A stretch of 64,000 nt of DNA, taken from assembly GCA_009103225.1 (NCBI GenBank), contig RHPI01003578.1, positions 80,534-144,533 on the forward strand, given 5' to 3'. The stretch is from Chlorokybus atmophyticus. Lineage: Eukaryota; Streptophyta; Chlorokybophyceae; Chlorokybales; Chlorokybaceae. Below the pieces are notes generated by a model, which was not told where the DNA came from, did not search any database, and was given only the letters and a program-made list of their open reading frames with translations. Both the position numbers and the translations under genes were made by a program. Shown piece by piece: positions 12,725-24,737 of this stretch; position 1 is the stretch's first letter; each line of letters opens with the position of its first letter.

Positions 12725-13702
12725 NGGTGAGTCATCTAGCTATCAGTGTGGACAGTGTTAGCAGCTGTTACAGCACGGCTGTGCGAACCATGATGGACGC
12801 CAGTCTTTCTTACAAACTCGTTTATCGTCAACATGCGATCCCATTGCATGGCAACTTGCTCAACGTAGATTTCGCTTGCTTAGTTGATTTGGCTGGATTG
12901 TGTGTATCTAGCCCGATGGTCATATTGAGGTTAGTGTAGAAAATATGCAATGCTGTGCGTGTGAGTGTGGTTGTAGCCGAGTGTCGTGTCCATGGATGTG
13001 TTGTACTTGTTGCATACATTGCTTGCATAATATGTACATAGCCCGGCGGTGAATACGAGCACCTGGTGGTGTGGTGAGTTACATGTACATACAATGCGCG
13101 TGGCATATGTGTTGCGTGTCTCACACGCTCATATATACGAAGGTCGTACCACATTTGTCTCACAACGGATGTGAAGCACTGATTGCATGCCTAGAATAGT
13201 TTTGGAGATCTATGTGCACTCTCATACACGGCGCAACTGCGTGCACCACATATAGTAAACAAATATACAACATATGCCATGCAACGGTGCGTGCGTGCAG
13301 TGTCGTTAGATGGAGGGAATCCAGCAGAGCACTGGGCATACTGATAACATTGGATAATTGTATGTGAGCTCCATCAGCACAATCCAAACTCGTAGCCGGT
13401 TGCTGTACACTTGATGTGCCATCCGCAGGCTGTGCATGTCAGCAATTGCTCCAATGCACTACGTAACATACTGGACTGCAAATAATCCGAAACGAAAACT
13501 CCTGAACCCTGCCCCCAGCTCAAGATAGCAAAACTTGCTTGCGGACTTCTGCAGATGGCGCGGAGACGCACTGCTACCAATCTGAAAGCCTGAAACTACA
13601 ACCTAACCACCTGCCAAAGCCAACCTACCGCGCGACGGGTTGATGCAAAGCTGTTGGGTGCAGAACTGGCCTGGGCTGCACGGTGTTCTACGCAGGCTTC
13701 GC
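11993..13702. other. Intergenic, no gene seen
   Basis: Apart from the poly-C run near 12700, I find only short frames in TG/CA-rich sequence. Nothing here has family resemblance or splice structure. Confidence 0.5.
12684..12725. repeat. Poly-C run ending in an N
   Basis: There is a run of 41 C followed by one N at 12725. The N and the exact run length are assembly uncertainty. A second N block at 47904-48042 is also flanked by C runs. Confidence 0.9.
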
Positions 13703-16127
13703 TCAAGCTGCGACGGGCTTGCCGCCAAGGGTTGGGAAGGATGCATCATCATCAATCCGGGGTGCTGAAGCAGAGACCGAACGGCCGCGATAGCCCTGGT
13801 TGTTGCCCTGATATCCGCCGCGACCGCGGCCTCCCTCATAGCCGCCGCGCCCTCCCTCGTATCCGCCACGGCCACCCTCATAACCCCCGCGTCTATCCTC
13901 AGAGCCGCCGCGACCACCCTCATAATTGCCGCGTCCTCCCTCGTAGCCACCGCGTCCTCCCTCAAAGCCACCGCGTCCTCCCTCATAGCCTCCGCGCCCG
14001 CGACCACCGCGGGGACCGCCGCGACCGCGGTTGCGGTTGCCGTAGTACTTGGCAGCGAGCTCCTCGGCATCAGCGGTACCATCGGGGTTGAAGAAGGTGC
14101 TTATCGACATCGGCTGCGGATGAGACAACTGAGTCAGTACACACCAGAACACCAGTAAACATGCTCAGCAGGCGTTGGTAAATGCCACATTATTGAAGAC
14201 AGTGCTAACCTTGGCCTTGTTAACTTCCTTCTGCTCACGCTTGGCCTCCTCCAGCTTCTTCTTCCCTTTCTTGTCAGCAGACTGCACTCAAACCGTTCAA
14301 TGACCAGATCTGATGCCTTGTGCCGTGCACAAAACAGAAGGCAAGGCACCCTAGATCCACCAACTTACCAGCTGCACGAAGATCTCTTCCTCTTCGGAAG
14401 GCCTTGTCACAACTTGCATGGTCTCGAACGCCTTGTCCTTGTTCACCTTGCGGACTTCCACTGGCTTGTTCAAGTTCTTGCGTCGTTCCTCCAAAAGTTT
14501 TTCATACTCTTCCAGGGACATCTCCTGCGCCAATTGTACACATCAGACGAAACATGCTGCAAGTGCCAGAATCCCAATGTTCTGCAGCCAACAGCGTGGT
14601 GCCCTCTGATTGATACCCTAGTGGAAGCACATGCAATCGATATAGCAGTGATGGCAAACGAACATGCAATGCGATGCGTACATGACAAACACAGACCAGC
14701 AATGGGGGAGGCATGCAGTATAATGGTAGCTGTCAAGTCAAGCAATCCCAAGAAGTTGGAATGCATAAGGTGGTTGGGTAACTTACGTTGTCCTCTTCGG
14801 CCGGCTTGGCCTCCTCAGCAGCGGCTGGGGCCTCGCCTTCTGCTGGTTCCGCAGCTGGAGCATCGGTTGCTTCAACATCCTTGTCGTCTGCCTTTTCCTT
14901 CTCTTCAGCAACCTCGCTGAATCAAATATCATTGCCCACATTCAATAGCGAGCTCATGCAAGACGTCGTTTGTAATGGGTATCATACTCAACTTTCCTCA
15001 GTGAGACTGCACAGCATGCTGGCAACGCTCATAAACAAGTACAATAAGGCACAATGCTTACGCAGTGATAGCGTCGGAGGTGCTGCCCCAGTTGCCCTTT
15101 CCAGATCCACTGCGCTTGGTTTCATGCCTGTGACACACAGAGAGTAATCAACACATGCGCGTTGGCAACATGCCCCACACGCAACTGCCACAAGGCCAGT
15201 TAAACTAGATCAGAAGCATTCCAACAGCGACAGCTACAGGGGCCTGCTGTGCAATGTAGCAGGCCTGCTGTGATGCGATGAGGAAACAATCACGTTACAG
15301 CAGTCGAAGGGGGGGGGGGGGCAAGGCATTGCAGGGCGCGTCTAGTTGTACAACAACACGACACATTCGCTTACGCCATAAAACAGAATATCTACTTCCT
15401 TTAAGACAACCACCTGGCTGCACTCCCTGCATGCTGCAAGTATCCCTGGACAACCTAATGGACTCTACGGGCATGCACCTGGTGCATGCAAGCAAAGTAA
15501 ATTGCCATGCAAACACGTCATGAGCTGATCATGCCAGTAAGCGCACACCAGCGTAACGAAAGCGATTGCATGCAGAAAACAAGGACGTTCATCAGTGCCT
15601 TACCCGCGACCAGTGCCACTGTGCCTGTCAAACTCCCTGCGGCGTGGGGGACGTTCATCAGTGCGCTCATCGACGGGGACGGCGCCCTCCTCAGTGCTTG
15701 CGGCAACATGGTTGCTGGCATGGTTGCCGGCAGCATTGTTGTTGCCATGGTAGTTGGCGCCACCGCCGCGACCACGGCCCCTGTAGCCGCCGCCGCGGCC
15801 ACGATTACGGTCGGCATTGCCCGAGGCGTTGTCGGCATCGCCGGCGTCCTCGGCGGAGCCCACGGGGCGGTAATTTTGGTTCTGGTAGCCGCCTCGGCCA
15901 CCACCGCCGGGGCCGCCTCGCCCCCGATAGCCGCCCCGGCCTCCGCGGGCAGCCGCCGGAGCAGCGGCGGCGGCAGGAGCCGCCGGAGCAGGAGCGGGCT
16001 GCTCCTTCTCCTTGGGTGCCTGGGGAGCGGGCTTCTTAGCCTCCTCCTTCACGGCCCGTGCCACAACCTCCTGAGGATCGCCGCCCTCGTCATCGCCCAG
16101 CAGCTCGAAAAAGTTGGCCGTTGCCAT
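13703..16127 (-). CDS. SERBP1/Stm1-like RGG-box RNA- and ribosome-binding protein
   Basis: Six exons. The ATG is at 16127 (MATANFFELLGDDEGG, the typical N-terminal box). Exon 1 runs to 15604 and carries an Ala/Pro linker plus a first RGG cluster, ending DRHSGTGRG. The next exon (about 15065-15130) gives HETKRSGSGKGNWGS, the conserved HABP4/PAI-RBP1 core. An acidic Ala/Glu exon (about 14790-14920) follows, then EEYEKLLEERRKNLNK (14367-14525), a Lys-rich exon (about 14212-14283), and a last exon with FFNPDG and a long Gly-Tyr-Glu-Gly-Gly-Arg repeat, ending with TGA at 13703. Family knowledge: these proteins bind mRNA and the 80S ribosome, and hold idle ribosomes in a dormant state. The two RGG clusters, one on each side of the core, are likely arginine-methylation and RNA-contact sites. 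No disruption is seen. Confidence 0.9.
13830..14040 (-). repeat. Coding minisatellite (GGYEGGRG repeat)
   Basis: In the last exon of the RGG gene, a 24-27 nt unit encoding variants of GGYEGGRG is repeated about eight times with small changes (Tyr to Phe, Asn or Ser). Such a tract is prone to length change by slippage or unequal exchange. Confidence 0.8.
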
Positions 16128-17449
16128 CGCTGCTGCTGCCGCTGCCGCCGCAGCTGGTGCGGCGCCCTCCTTCTCCTCAGGCGTTGATTCACGGCCGCGG
16201 GTGAGCCATTGCCACTTCACCCTCTGTCCACAACAATGCGACTTGCGCCTCTGATGATGGCTGAGCTCAGCCCGGCCAACGACGCCGACAACACCACTGT
16301 CGCCGCCGCCGCCGCCTGCCAAAAAGACCAACCCTAGAGGAGGCGGCTATCTCAAGCAGTTTCCCTTACCGGTTAACCACAACCCTGTGGCTCGGTTAAT
16401 ACGCGACAACGACGGATCTGGATGCACTCGCCTGCAAAGTATAACCAAACACAGTTGACGTTGTCACCGTTTCGGCCCTGTTAAAACCCGTACGGCGCTG
16501 TTTAGCAAGTTAACCGCGAAATGAATCTAGCAGAAAAGGATTCATGTTGTTCTGCGCGGAGGGTCGCCCTGCTCTGCGGTGCGCTGCGGGCGAGGCAAGG
16601 GAAACTGCGCGGGCGGGCAGCACAACGGCTTTGGCACTGGGGATGATCGGGATCGACGGCTTCGTCGCGACCCTTGCGCTTCGGGACGACAGCATCGCAC
16701 GGTCAGGACAATTTGCAGCCTTTGGCAGGGCCTAATGACAAGGGGGGGGGGACGAGTGCATTGCATGCACGCATGTGTGTGTGAGTGTACGTGTATGTGA
16801 AGCAGAGTGCACAACCGTTGTGCACTCTCACCAAAAAGGGCTCTCTTTGATGAGAGCAAAGTGCTTAAGGCCAGGCAGGCATTACAATATCATTATTGTT
16901 ATGCCTAAAGGGGTAAAGGGGGCTTAAGTTACTCTCAGCTTCGCAATAATGCGGTAAGTAACAAGGATTAAGTGAGGATTTCGTATGGTCATGCGTGTAG
17001 CACTTGGCACACGAGTTGTGTGCGCTTCAGGTAAAGTCATTGCTGCCAATTGCCTGCCTCACTGCCATTGCGTTGCACAGCATATAACAACACTTTGGGT
17101 AGCAAGTAGGTAGCCTCAGGTGTAATCTTATATGGCTGAGGTGTATGCTGTGCTTGCCTTGCTATGCATCTTTGCTTGTGCATGCATGTTTGTAAATTAC
17201 ATCATATGATATCACGCACATATCATGCACATATCACGCACATTCCATTATCGTATACGGTATGAGCTATACCATATATTTGCCGTGAAGATAGTTCTTG
17301 TAAACGTGCGCTGGGTGTGCAAGAGATTAGCAGCTACTGGTAGCACCTCTTTTGTCTACCACTGGTAGCAAGTGATGGGTTGGTTGGTGTAAAATGTCTG
17401 CATTTGTATGCATGTGTATGCACACAATTAATGTAGCTAGAACATGCCA
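16128..17449. other. 5' flank of the RGG gene and intergenic DNA
   Basis: The promoter of the minus-strand RGG gene should lie in the first few hundred bases, which are GC-rich. Further right the sequence becomes AT-richer and holds a short run of near-repeats (ATATCATGCAC-like units, about 17205-17245). No gene is seen. Confidence 0.45.
16804..16828. repeat. 12-bp inverted repeat with 1-nt centre
   Basis: AGAGTGCACAAC is followed by one base and its exact reverse complement. It lies 5' of the RGG gene. It could be a protein-binding palindrome or a cruciform, but no function is shown. Confidence 0.7.
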
Positions 17450-17965
17450 TGTCACAGCCCACTCGACTACAAAAGACTTGGTGCTTTTATGGTCGATTTG
17501 TGGTAATTTAATGTACCTTCCCGTTACATTCCCCCCATTTAAGAATGCTGTCCTCGGCAGCTGGCTCGCATCAGCTGGGGAATCATCCCAGGGGTCTGCT
17601 TAGGGTCGGTCACCGGCCCCACCACCCAAGGACCGGCCAATTTAGGCCCATACCGGTCAACGCGCGCATAGCGAAACGCTGCCGGCCCCACAGGTCGCGT
17701 CGCCGCAATAGGCAGGTCGCGCCCTGCCGCGCCGACTGAACTAGTCAAATCGGCGCGACTGCCATTAGGCAAGTCGCGACCCATCGATGATGGCACTTAT
17801 AAAGACCATTTACGATGTTATTGGATCAAGAAACAACGGTCGCGAAATTCGTGTGCAAGGCAGGAATCTCAAGCTCCGATGACCAATGTCACAGCCCACT
17901 CGACCATAAAAGACTTGGTACTTTTATAATCAATTTGTGGTAATCCAATGTACCTTCCCGTTACA
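17450..17965 (-). mobile_element. TRIM: miniature LTR retrotransposon, complete
   Basis: Two direct repeats of 79 bp (17450-17528 and 17887-17965, a handful of differences) begin TGTCACAG and end GTTACA, as LTRs do (TG..CA). The element reads on the minus strand. Next to the right-hand LTR the minus strand reads TGGTCATCGGAGCTTGAG, a primer-binding-site-like sequence starting TGG. Next to the left-hand LTR it reads ATGGGGGGAA, a polypurine tract directly abutting TGTAAC. The element is flanked by a perfect 5-bp target duplication TGCCA (17445-17449 and 17966-17970). The internal region is only 358 bp, GC-rich and non-coding, so it must have been moved by proteins of another element. The total of 516 bp is small even for this class. 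Confidence 0.88.
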
Positions 17966-17970
17966 TGCCA

Positions 17971-19466
17971 TATGCTGTCGTGAATGATTGAACTTTCACA
18001 ATAACAAAGGCTAATGTGTGATTAGTCCGAGGCTTACGTGTGGCAGCCCGAAGGCATAAGTTGTGCTCAACGCAATCATAAGAAGGCAAGTTGCATTGAA
18101 CTTGGGTGTTCTAGATCTGAGAGCAGCAAAAAGGGTGTATACAGGCGGTTCCAACAAGTGTTCGGGCGGCTCAGCTGATGCCACCAACCGAGTATGCGGC
18201 ATACTTGACTTTGGTGTGTGGGGTGCCTAGTATAGTTGTTCCAGGGGCTCTCCCTCTCATCTCTTAAAGGGTGGAGTGTCTTGGATAGCCTTGCACGAGT
18301 ATGTGGGGTGCTTGAAAGTGCATGTGAGCTGAGAGTAGAGGGATTGAAGTTTATTGTCTCCTTCCTGGTGCGGTGCTGGCTATCTCTTCACCAAGGTGCT
18401 GCACCGGGGTTTATGAGTGGATTCGAATCGATTTGAATTCTTGTGCATGTGCACAAATGTGTGACGCTCACTAGCAAGTAAGTGAGTGCCACACGTGACA
18501 ACTATACAACTGTTTGCAATTATGCGCTTAATCAAGGGGCCAGCTTGTACCAAGCATAACAACAGGCAATGCAAGCACAGGACTGACTTACAAGGTGGCC
18601 ATAATGCAAGCATGAGTGGATTAAGTCGTTTCTGCAGCAAGAGTGACACCGTATCCGGCAAACACCGGCAGTATTGGCCGGATTTGTAAATGTACGTTGC
18701 ATGTCTTTTTTGAAGCATATGCTTGCTGGTGGTGTGCAATCACAATCATTGGCATCAACATGTTGTAAGCACTCATAAAAACACGACATATGTACCGTAA
18801 TTGTGGCACAAGTATCTGGACCCTGTTTTGGATATCAGGACATCTCCGTGTTATGCATGTCCAGCAACAATCTGATTGTTTTTTGCTGTGTGGCAGCACA
18901 AGATGTCATCCACACATGGCTAGCCTAGTGTGATAGAGTGCTATGCCCCGGATGTTTAGCATTGCCACCATATGCATGCCTAGCCTTGCCGCTGTTCGCT
19001 GTTGCTAAAAATTCACCATGTATGTGGGGTGAGTGTGTGCCAACAATACATTTCAACAATTGCTATACCCGGGGGGCAATGGGGCCACACAAATACATCA
19101 ACAGATACGGCAAGTAGCAATATACGACGCGGCGTTCTTACTATGTTTTCTCACTCACCTGCGTAGCATACGTGTCAATACAATTAATTTAGTACACATA
19201 AGGAAAATGTCATGTTATTACCGCCCTGATTTTAGGATAGTTCTACGCTAGCAACCATTCTGACCGAGTAGCAGCTTGCTGGTGCTGCTATGCAATGTTG
19301 CACCTGCCCTTTGCCCTTGCCCTTGCAATATATTATATAAGTCCTTTTGGTGCCAATCCTTTCGATGCAACCGTCGAGAATGAAGTCATGGGACACTATG
19401 TGGAAGTCGTGTTAGAAATTTGACTGCAAGAAGGCACAGCTACATGGCAACAGAGAACAGCGCAAC
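17971..19466. other. Intergenic, no gene seen
   Basis: Only short frames without family resemblance. The sequence is TG/CA-rich in places. The upstream region of the PIG-S-like gene lies at the right edge. Confidence 0.45.
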
Positions 19467-21840
19467 ATGGCAACACGCGTCACAACAGAAATGCATACTG
19501 CACACTGTGATGTGCATGCAGCTGCAAGTTGTGCATGCAGCTGCAACGTTGGTGGTCTGATTGGCCCAGAGCTATGGTCGTCCGAGACGGGGGCGGAGGA
19601 GGCGGTGGTGGAGGCGGAGGCGAAGAAGGTCACGAACAGTAATCTGGCGTCTAGGGGCGCAAGCGCTATTCAGCGTCCAGGCTCGCGCCTAGCTGCGCTG
19701 TTTGCGCCTGCTGTCGGTTTCCTCGCAGGTGTGTTTAGCGACATGTGAACACCTGGTTGTATGCAGCTGCTTGGCTAGCTGGCGATTGCGAGCATGCAAC
19801 CACGCGTGCACACAGGCTTACCGGTATGGTACCACACGACTACTGTACACCGCTCCCCGCTGCCCTTCGACGCCATGCAATTCGCTATGCTTGTCCAAGG
19901 CTCATCGTCCTCAACGTCAGCGGCTGTGCAATGGCTGCTATGCAGAGTGCACATTGTTTCCGTCCTTTCAACCTTCAGCACAACCCAACCTGTTCACGAA
20001 AACAACTTACTGAGCTTTTTCCATACAGTCAATGCAGCATGCAAAGTGATTGCGCCGTTGTCGTTGCTGTTTCATGCCACCAGCATGTTGTAGAGAACAC
20101 TTCGCGCAGGTGACAGTGACTGTACAAGATGGTGCATTGGCGGGCGTGTTTGCAGTGCCTAGCATACACGAGACGGACAAAGCACTGGAGAAGCTAAGTG
20201 AAGGGCTGAAAGGGGTGCAGCATGAGGTGTTTCTAACCATATACTGCACAGCCATTGCGCAAAGGTGGTTGCTTTTGTCTTATCTTGCGAAAAGGCGAAC
20301 TGTCATTGGTCTGGCACTTGTCTGCATGCACGTGTCAAGCATACCAGCTCACCTGCTTAGTAGTCGAGTTTGTTGCAGTCAGCTGGTTGCTATTCAGCCG
20401 CCTCCGGCGATAGCTTCCTGACTGTTTGGCGTTGTGAACCCTTACAGCGAAGCAAATGCGGTGCTTGGCAAGCATCGCAGGGCATGGCTGTGCGTGTTCG
20501 ACTTCACCCATCAGGCATTGACAACACGCGTGACTCCGGTCATAACACACCTTATAACAAACATCTTTGCAGCACAGGGGACTGGTACTTCTCTACCATT
20601 GTCATCTAATGCAAGCGCGGTCCTCTCCTTTGCTCTGCTCAATGCTGGGCCATCAGACTGGCTCTATGGCTCGGACGTTGCTGAGATCGAGGCCACCTAT
20701 CTGCAGCCCATGTCGGAGGCGTCGAAGCCCGTGGCGACACTTGAAGTAAAAAGTCAAGTGCTGCTTCACACGCAGACAATGGTAACAGTGCGCTGGGATG
20801 CTTCACGTAAGGTGTTTGTTCGCGTGAGGTGGTGGTTGTTGTCCCGCACTCAGAGCTGCCTTTCTTCATCAAGCCGAACGACTGGCATGTAGACACATTG
20901 TAAGGCACGGCCGGGCGACTGCTTCATTTCCTCGTGTACATGCCAGCAGCTGATGAGTGCCCCCTCAGGCTTCAGCTGCCAGATGGCAATCTGTCCGCCA
21001 CCAGTGGCTTCATCTCACCCGATTCTGGAGGAGTCGTGGTTTGCAATGCTGTGAACTCAGCATATCAGGCCAACCACAGAATGCTTCCTTTGCTCATCCT
21101 CCATTTCTTTATCTCTCTGCAGCGTCCATGCTGACACCTTCGCAGTCATCACTGCTCAAGTCTGTAGCACATTTTGCAACTTCCAGCCGCACTGCTCAGC
21201 GTTGTTGGCAATATCCGTGTTGCACACAAGCTGTCACTACGGCCATAGCCGAGTGGGAGGTGGATGTGCTCACCAGGCAGCAAGTGGCTGCAGACTTGAG
21301 ATCCGCAGCTGAATGCTGCCTGCGTTTGTGACCTGCCTGATCTCGTCATACTGGACTCCATTGCTGCTCAGGTATGTGACCACGACAGACAAGCAAACAT
21401 CATGGACCTCATCTCATTGAACTATCTTCATGGCATCTGCGCCATCTTGCACATGCTGGCGTTATTGCAGGTGCGTAAAGCTTTGGCTGCTGCCAATAAG
21501 CCCATCAGTGCAGCTTCGCACGGGTGCTATGATGATGCGGCTTCTCATGCACGCGAAGCACGCTTCTTTCTGTCTAAAGAAGCTTTCTTCACCCAAGTGT
21601 CATGTCCATGCTTTACTTCTCCTCTGAGCATGAGTCGGCCATATACACGGTAAGCACAGTAGTTCACGTTTTGATTGTCCTACTGTCTTCGCACAAGTCT
21701 GTTGCTTACCTCACTGCTATGTGTGGACTCGCAGCCCTTCTTTGTTCCTACTGCAGTTCCAATTTTATTAGGCACTGTTCGCGAACTGAGACGAAGGCGT
21801 GTAAAGAGCTGCCTCTGTGAGCATGCACTCGCCACCGTGT
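19467..21840 (+). pseudogene. PIGS: PIG-S (GPI transamidase subunit), frame disrupted
   Basis: The N terminus (ATG 19467) leads to IQRPGSRLAALFAPAVGF, a first membrane segment. It splices (87-nt intron, 19729-19815) to GLPVWYHTTTVHRSPLPF, the PIG-S hallmark. Further matches are VLGKHRRAWL (about 20455), LLNAGPSDWLYG...YLQP, LPFFIKPNDWHVDT, LLHFLVYMPAADECPL, GFISPDSGGVVV, EWEVDVLTRQQ, FFLSKEAFF, and the C-terminal PFFVPTAVPILLG membrane segment before TGA at 21838. Family knowledge: PIG-S is an ER membrane subunit that attaches GPI anchors to proteins. The frame does not hold together. A shift is needed near 20815-20825, TAA stands in frame at 20901-20903 inside a conserved block, and further shifts are needed near 21320-21335 and 21590-21600. 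I could not find splice sites that remove all of these. It may be a recent pseudogene, or the sequence may have small indel errors. Confidence 0.72.
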
Positions 21841-22644
21841 GAGAGTGGCAATGGGAGGGGGCCGAGCAGTCCAATGCACTATGCCAGCAGCAAGAGAGAT
21901 CAGAGCTTGCCTATCACGTGCCAACACACCTCCCATCATGCTATTGCAATCTTTGTACACATGCGCAATCATAAGGTTGTTCAGCCTAGATAGCCCCTAT
22001 AATCATCTCTCATCGTCTCTTCACACGCACATGCTGGTGTGTGCATGCGTGCACGTGTAAGGAAGCCACATGCTATACCGCTCAGAGTGGTATGGCTTAA
22101 TGTGTTGCTTGCTTCAAGCAAATTGAACCGAGAGCCCCCTTCACTTGTGTTCACTGACATTCATGCAACCTCTTCACACTGGTGATAACCTGCAGTCATG
22201 CTTTGTGACACAGTGCATGACAGGTAGTTGATGGCCGGCGGCGGCAAGCTGACCTCAGCTGCTAGCCTTGTGCTGGTGCTTCACCTTGTTCTCCTCCGAC
22301 TCGATGTCCTCCTGACTGTCCATCCCAACTCCAACAGCATGGCGCATGCTTCCGCGCGTGCAGCAGCTCCAGCAGCAGCAGCAGCAGCTTGCCCGTGACC
22401 ATGCCCACGACGACAGCGACGACGGACGATGCTCCCCAGGCGTCTGTCAAAGCTTCGGCACCACTCTTCCAGCTGCTTAGCGGAGAGGGCGGGGAGGAGG
22501 ACGATGAGGGCGAGGATGAGGGCGAGGATGAGGGGCTTGATGGCGCAGCTGAGCAGGTGTGAAACTTGATTGCTGGTGTCACAACTTGTGCAAGCATTTT
22601 GCGGTATTGCTTATGTGATTTGTGTGTTAAAACGTATGATTGCT
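21841..22644. other. Intergenic with an acidic short frame
   Basis: No gene is assigned with confidence. On the plus strand a frame from ATG 22405 encodes an Ala/Thr stretch followed by an acidic tail of Glu/Asp/Gly, and runs into a stop after GCTGAGCAG/GTGTGA (about 22558), which could also be a splice donor. The minus strand of the same bases reads as hydrophobic or Ser/Pro-rich. I cannot decide between them. Confidence 0.3.
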
Positions 22645-23600
22645 TCACAAAGTCGGGCAATGTGCAACAATAGTAGCCACAACGACGATGACACCAAACC
22701 AACAACAACAGCTTGTTACCTTCTGCATTGTCGTTTCATGTTCAGGAAAACCTCGCAGCTGAGCCAGTGTCCACGACAAGGGGGGGTAACCATGAAACAG
22801 AACACCCTGCATATCATCAAGTAGGCGCTTCTCTTTGAAGCCCAAGTTCTTGCCACGAGCCTGGTCCCAGAAGGCATACTGGCGCGAGTCGTGCGTGAAC
22901 TTGTAGATGCGTCCGTCCATGGCCATGATGACATCACCAGCATCACGAACCGGGGTGGCGTCCAACAGCGTCGGCGCCTCATCAGCGTCATCACCAATGT
23001 CTTTTGCTCGATGCAGGCGTGGAATCTTAGGCAGATGTCCCTCAGCATCAACGACAGAGTGAGTAGCAATGGGAGCAACGTTCGAAACCCATGCGAGCGT
23101 GGACTCAACAGCCAGACGCATGCTCAAATCACCATCGGGAGGATGCAACAGATTGACGCCCCAAACAGGCGAGCGTTCATGCATCATGGGCACGAGCACT
23201 GACTCTACCATCACCTTTTCCCATCCCGTGTCTCTGCCTGTTCAGAGCTCGCAAATGACCGCACAACCAGCTGGGATTGGAGTTCCAATACAAGGAGAGC
23301 TTGTTTCGGAGTGTGAGGGACTCCACGAAGCGGCCAGATGGTGGGGTGACAGGCTGCGCGTCACTCCAGAGCTCGAGCGTGGCGGTGCGGGGCCTGGCGT
23401 AGACAGCACCTCCCGTAGGCGCTGCCGAAATGCCTGCCGCTGGCGCTGTAGTTGGCGTTGCTGAATGCGCAGCAGGTTGGAAAGTGGCAGCTGGTACGGG
23501 CGGGCCTTGCTCTGGCGTTGCTTGTGCTGTAGCGCCCGTCTGAACTTCACCACCATCCCCCTCTTCCCCCATCCTCGTGTATGCAGTCTCATGCAGCACT
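22645..23600 (-). CDS. Candidate unrecognised gene (two overlapping frames)
   Basis: Two minus-strand frames (23599-23177 and 23214-22645) overlap out of phase. The second includes the coherent phrases DVIMAMDGRIYKFTHDS and LDDMQGVLFHGYPPLSW, and ends near a possible donor (CAGAAG/GTAACA). The first has a Pro/Ala/Thr-rich start, then LTLRNKLSLYWNSNPSWLCG. Together they suggest one gene of at least 250 residues with a splice or frame change near 23200. No family is recognised, and no membrane segment or catalytic motif is evident. Host gene and mobile-element gene are both possible. Confidence 0.3.
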
Positions 23601-23849
23601 CAGGCTATACAGCAAGCAGCATGAATAACACAACAAAGGCCTCAACAACAAGCTCAGCGCCACCGCCGTCGCTGCTGCTTAAGTAGAATAACAACGACAA
23701 CAACTACGGCGTGCAGGCTCACAGGGCCCTGCAAGGTAAGCTTCACAAGCTACCGATTGCGTAACTCGATTATGATTATGTTAGCAGAGGGTGCAGGCTG
23801 AGGGGCGCGTTCGATGCCCGCCTGCATCCTCTGCAGTGGCGGATTTACT

Positions 23850-23892
23850 GACGGCCGACGTCAGTTGCGGTCAGCCAGTAACGTCGGCCGTC
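23850..23892. repeat. 12-bp inverted repeat, 19-nt loop
   Basis: GACGGCCGACGT at 23850-23861 pairs perfectly with ACGTCGGCCGTC at 23881-23892. It could be a hairpin or the trace of a small element. I see no TSD. Confidence 0.6.
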
Positions 23893-24671
23893 GAGCATCG
23901 GCTAATGTGCGAGTACAAGACTTCCCCAACTCACCGTGAACAACCTTGCCCAAACAGGTGACGCAGGGAACTTAATGCAAACATCTGCCAGTATTCAAGC
24001 GCTGCGATTGGACGGCACGGCAGGTCAAACACATTCTTCATCCTCAAGTCACCCACATTTCCGTAATTTCCTTCACGATTGTGTATGAAGAATAAGAACA
24101 CAGGTACCGGTAGCCGTATGTACATAAACGGCTACCGGCTTATGGATGTATATACATGTATACATATATATATTGTATATACATACGTATATGTACATAT
24201 ATATACATATTTATGGATAACTACCATATTCATGCATGCAATCCATTCAACAATTCTTGCGGCACGTGAGACCATTGAGACAGCTCATTATAAGGTGATA
24301 ATGGTTACAGTTTTCATCCTAGGTGTGTTGTGTCGTTGTAGTCTAATCGGTCAGGGTTTAGGTCTGAGGTCCTTGCTTGCAAATCCAACAGGCGCGTCCA
24401 CATAAGTTCGCAACCCGATGACGTGATCGCAAACCTCGCTGCGTTGCGACGTTTTTGGGTTTTTGCCGCGAACTGCGGCCATATCATTTTTGGGTTACAT
24501 CACGCAATAAGTTTAATTACCTTAATATATGATCCAATCTAAAAATAGTACATGATGTGGGCATTGTTAAGTTCAAGAAAAGACGGATACCGAACTGAAT
24601 GCACACCAACTACTTGACCTTAATGGCAGCCAAATACCAAACTTGGTTGTGGCTGCAGCAGGAAAAAATGC

Positions 24672-24737
24672 AAAATCCGTTACGTTGCTTACATGCGGAT
24701 CCCTAAAATCCGATACGTTGCTTACATGCGGATCCCT
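24672..24737. repeat. 33-bp tandem duplication (two units)
   Basis: The unit starting AAAATCCG and ending GCGGATCCCT is present twice in a row (24672-24704 and 24705-24737) with a single difference, so the duplication looks recent. Confidence 0.85.

Noticed and set aside
24079..24405. 108-codon plus-strand frame in the AT-rich block
   Set aside because: Tyr/Ile/His-rich product of TATACATA repeats. No motif.
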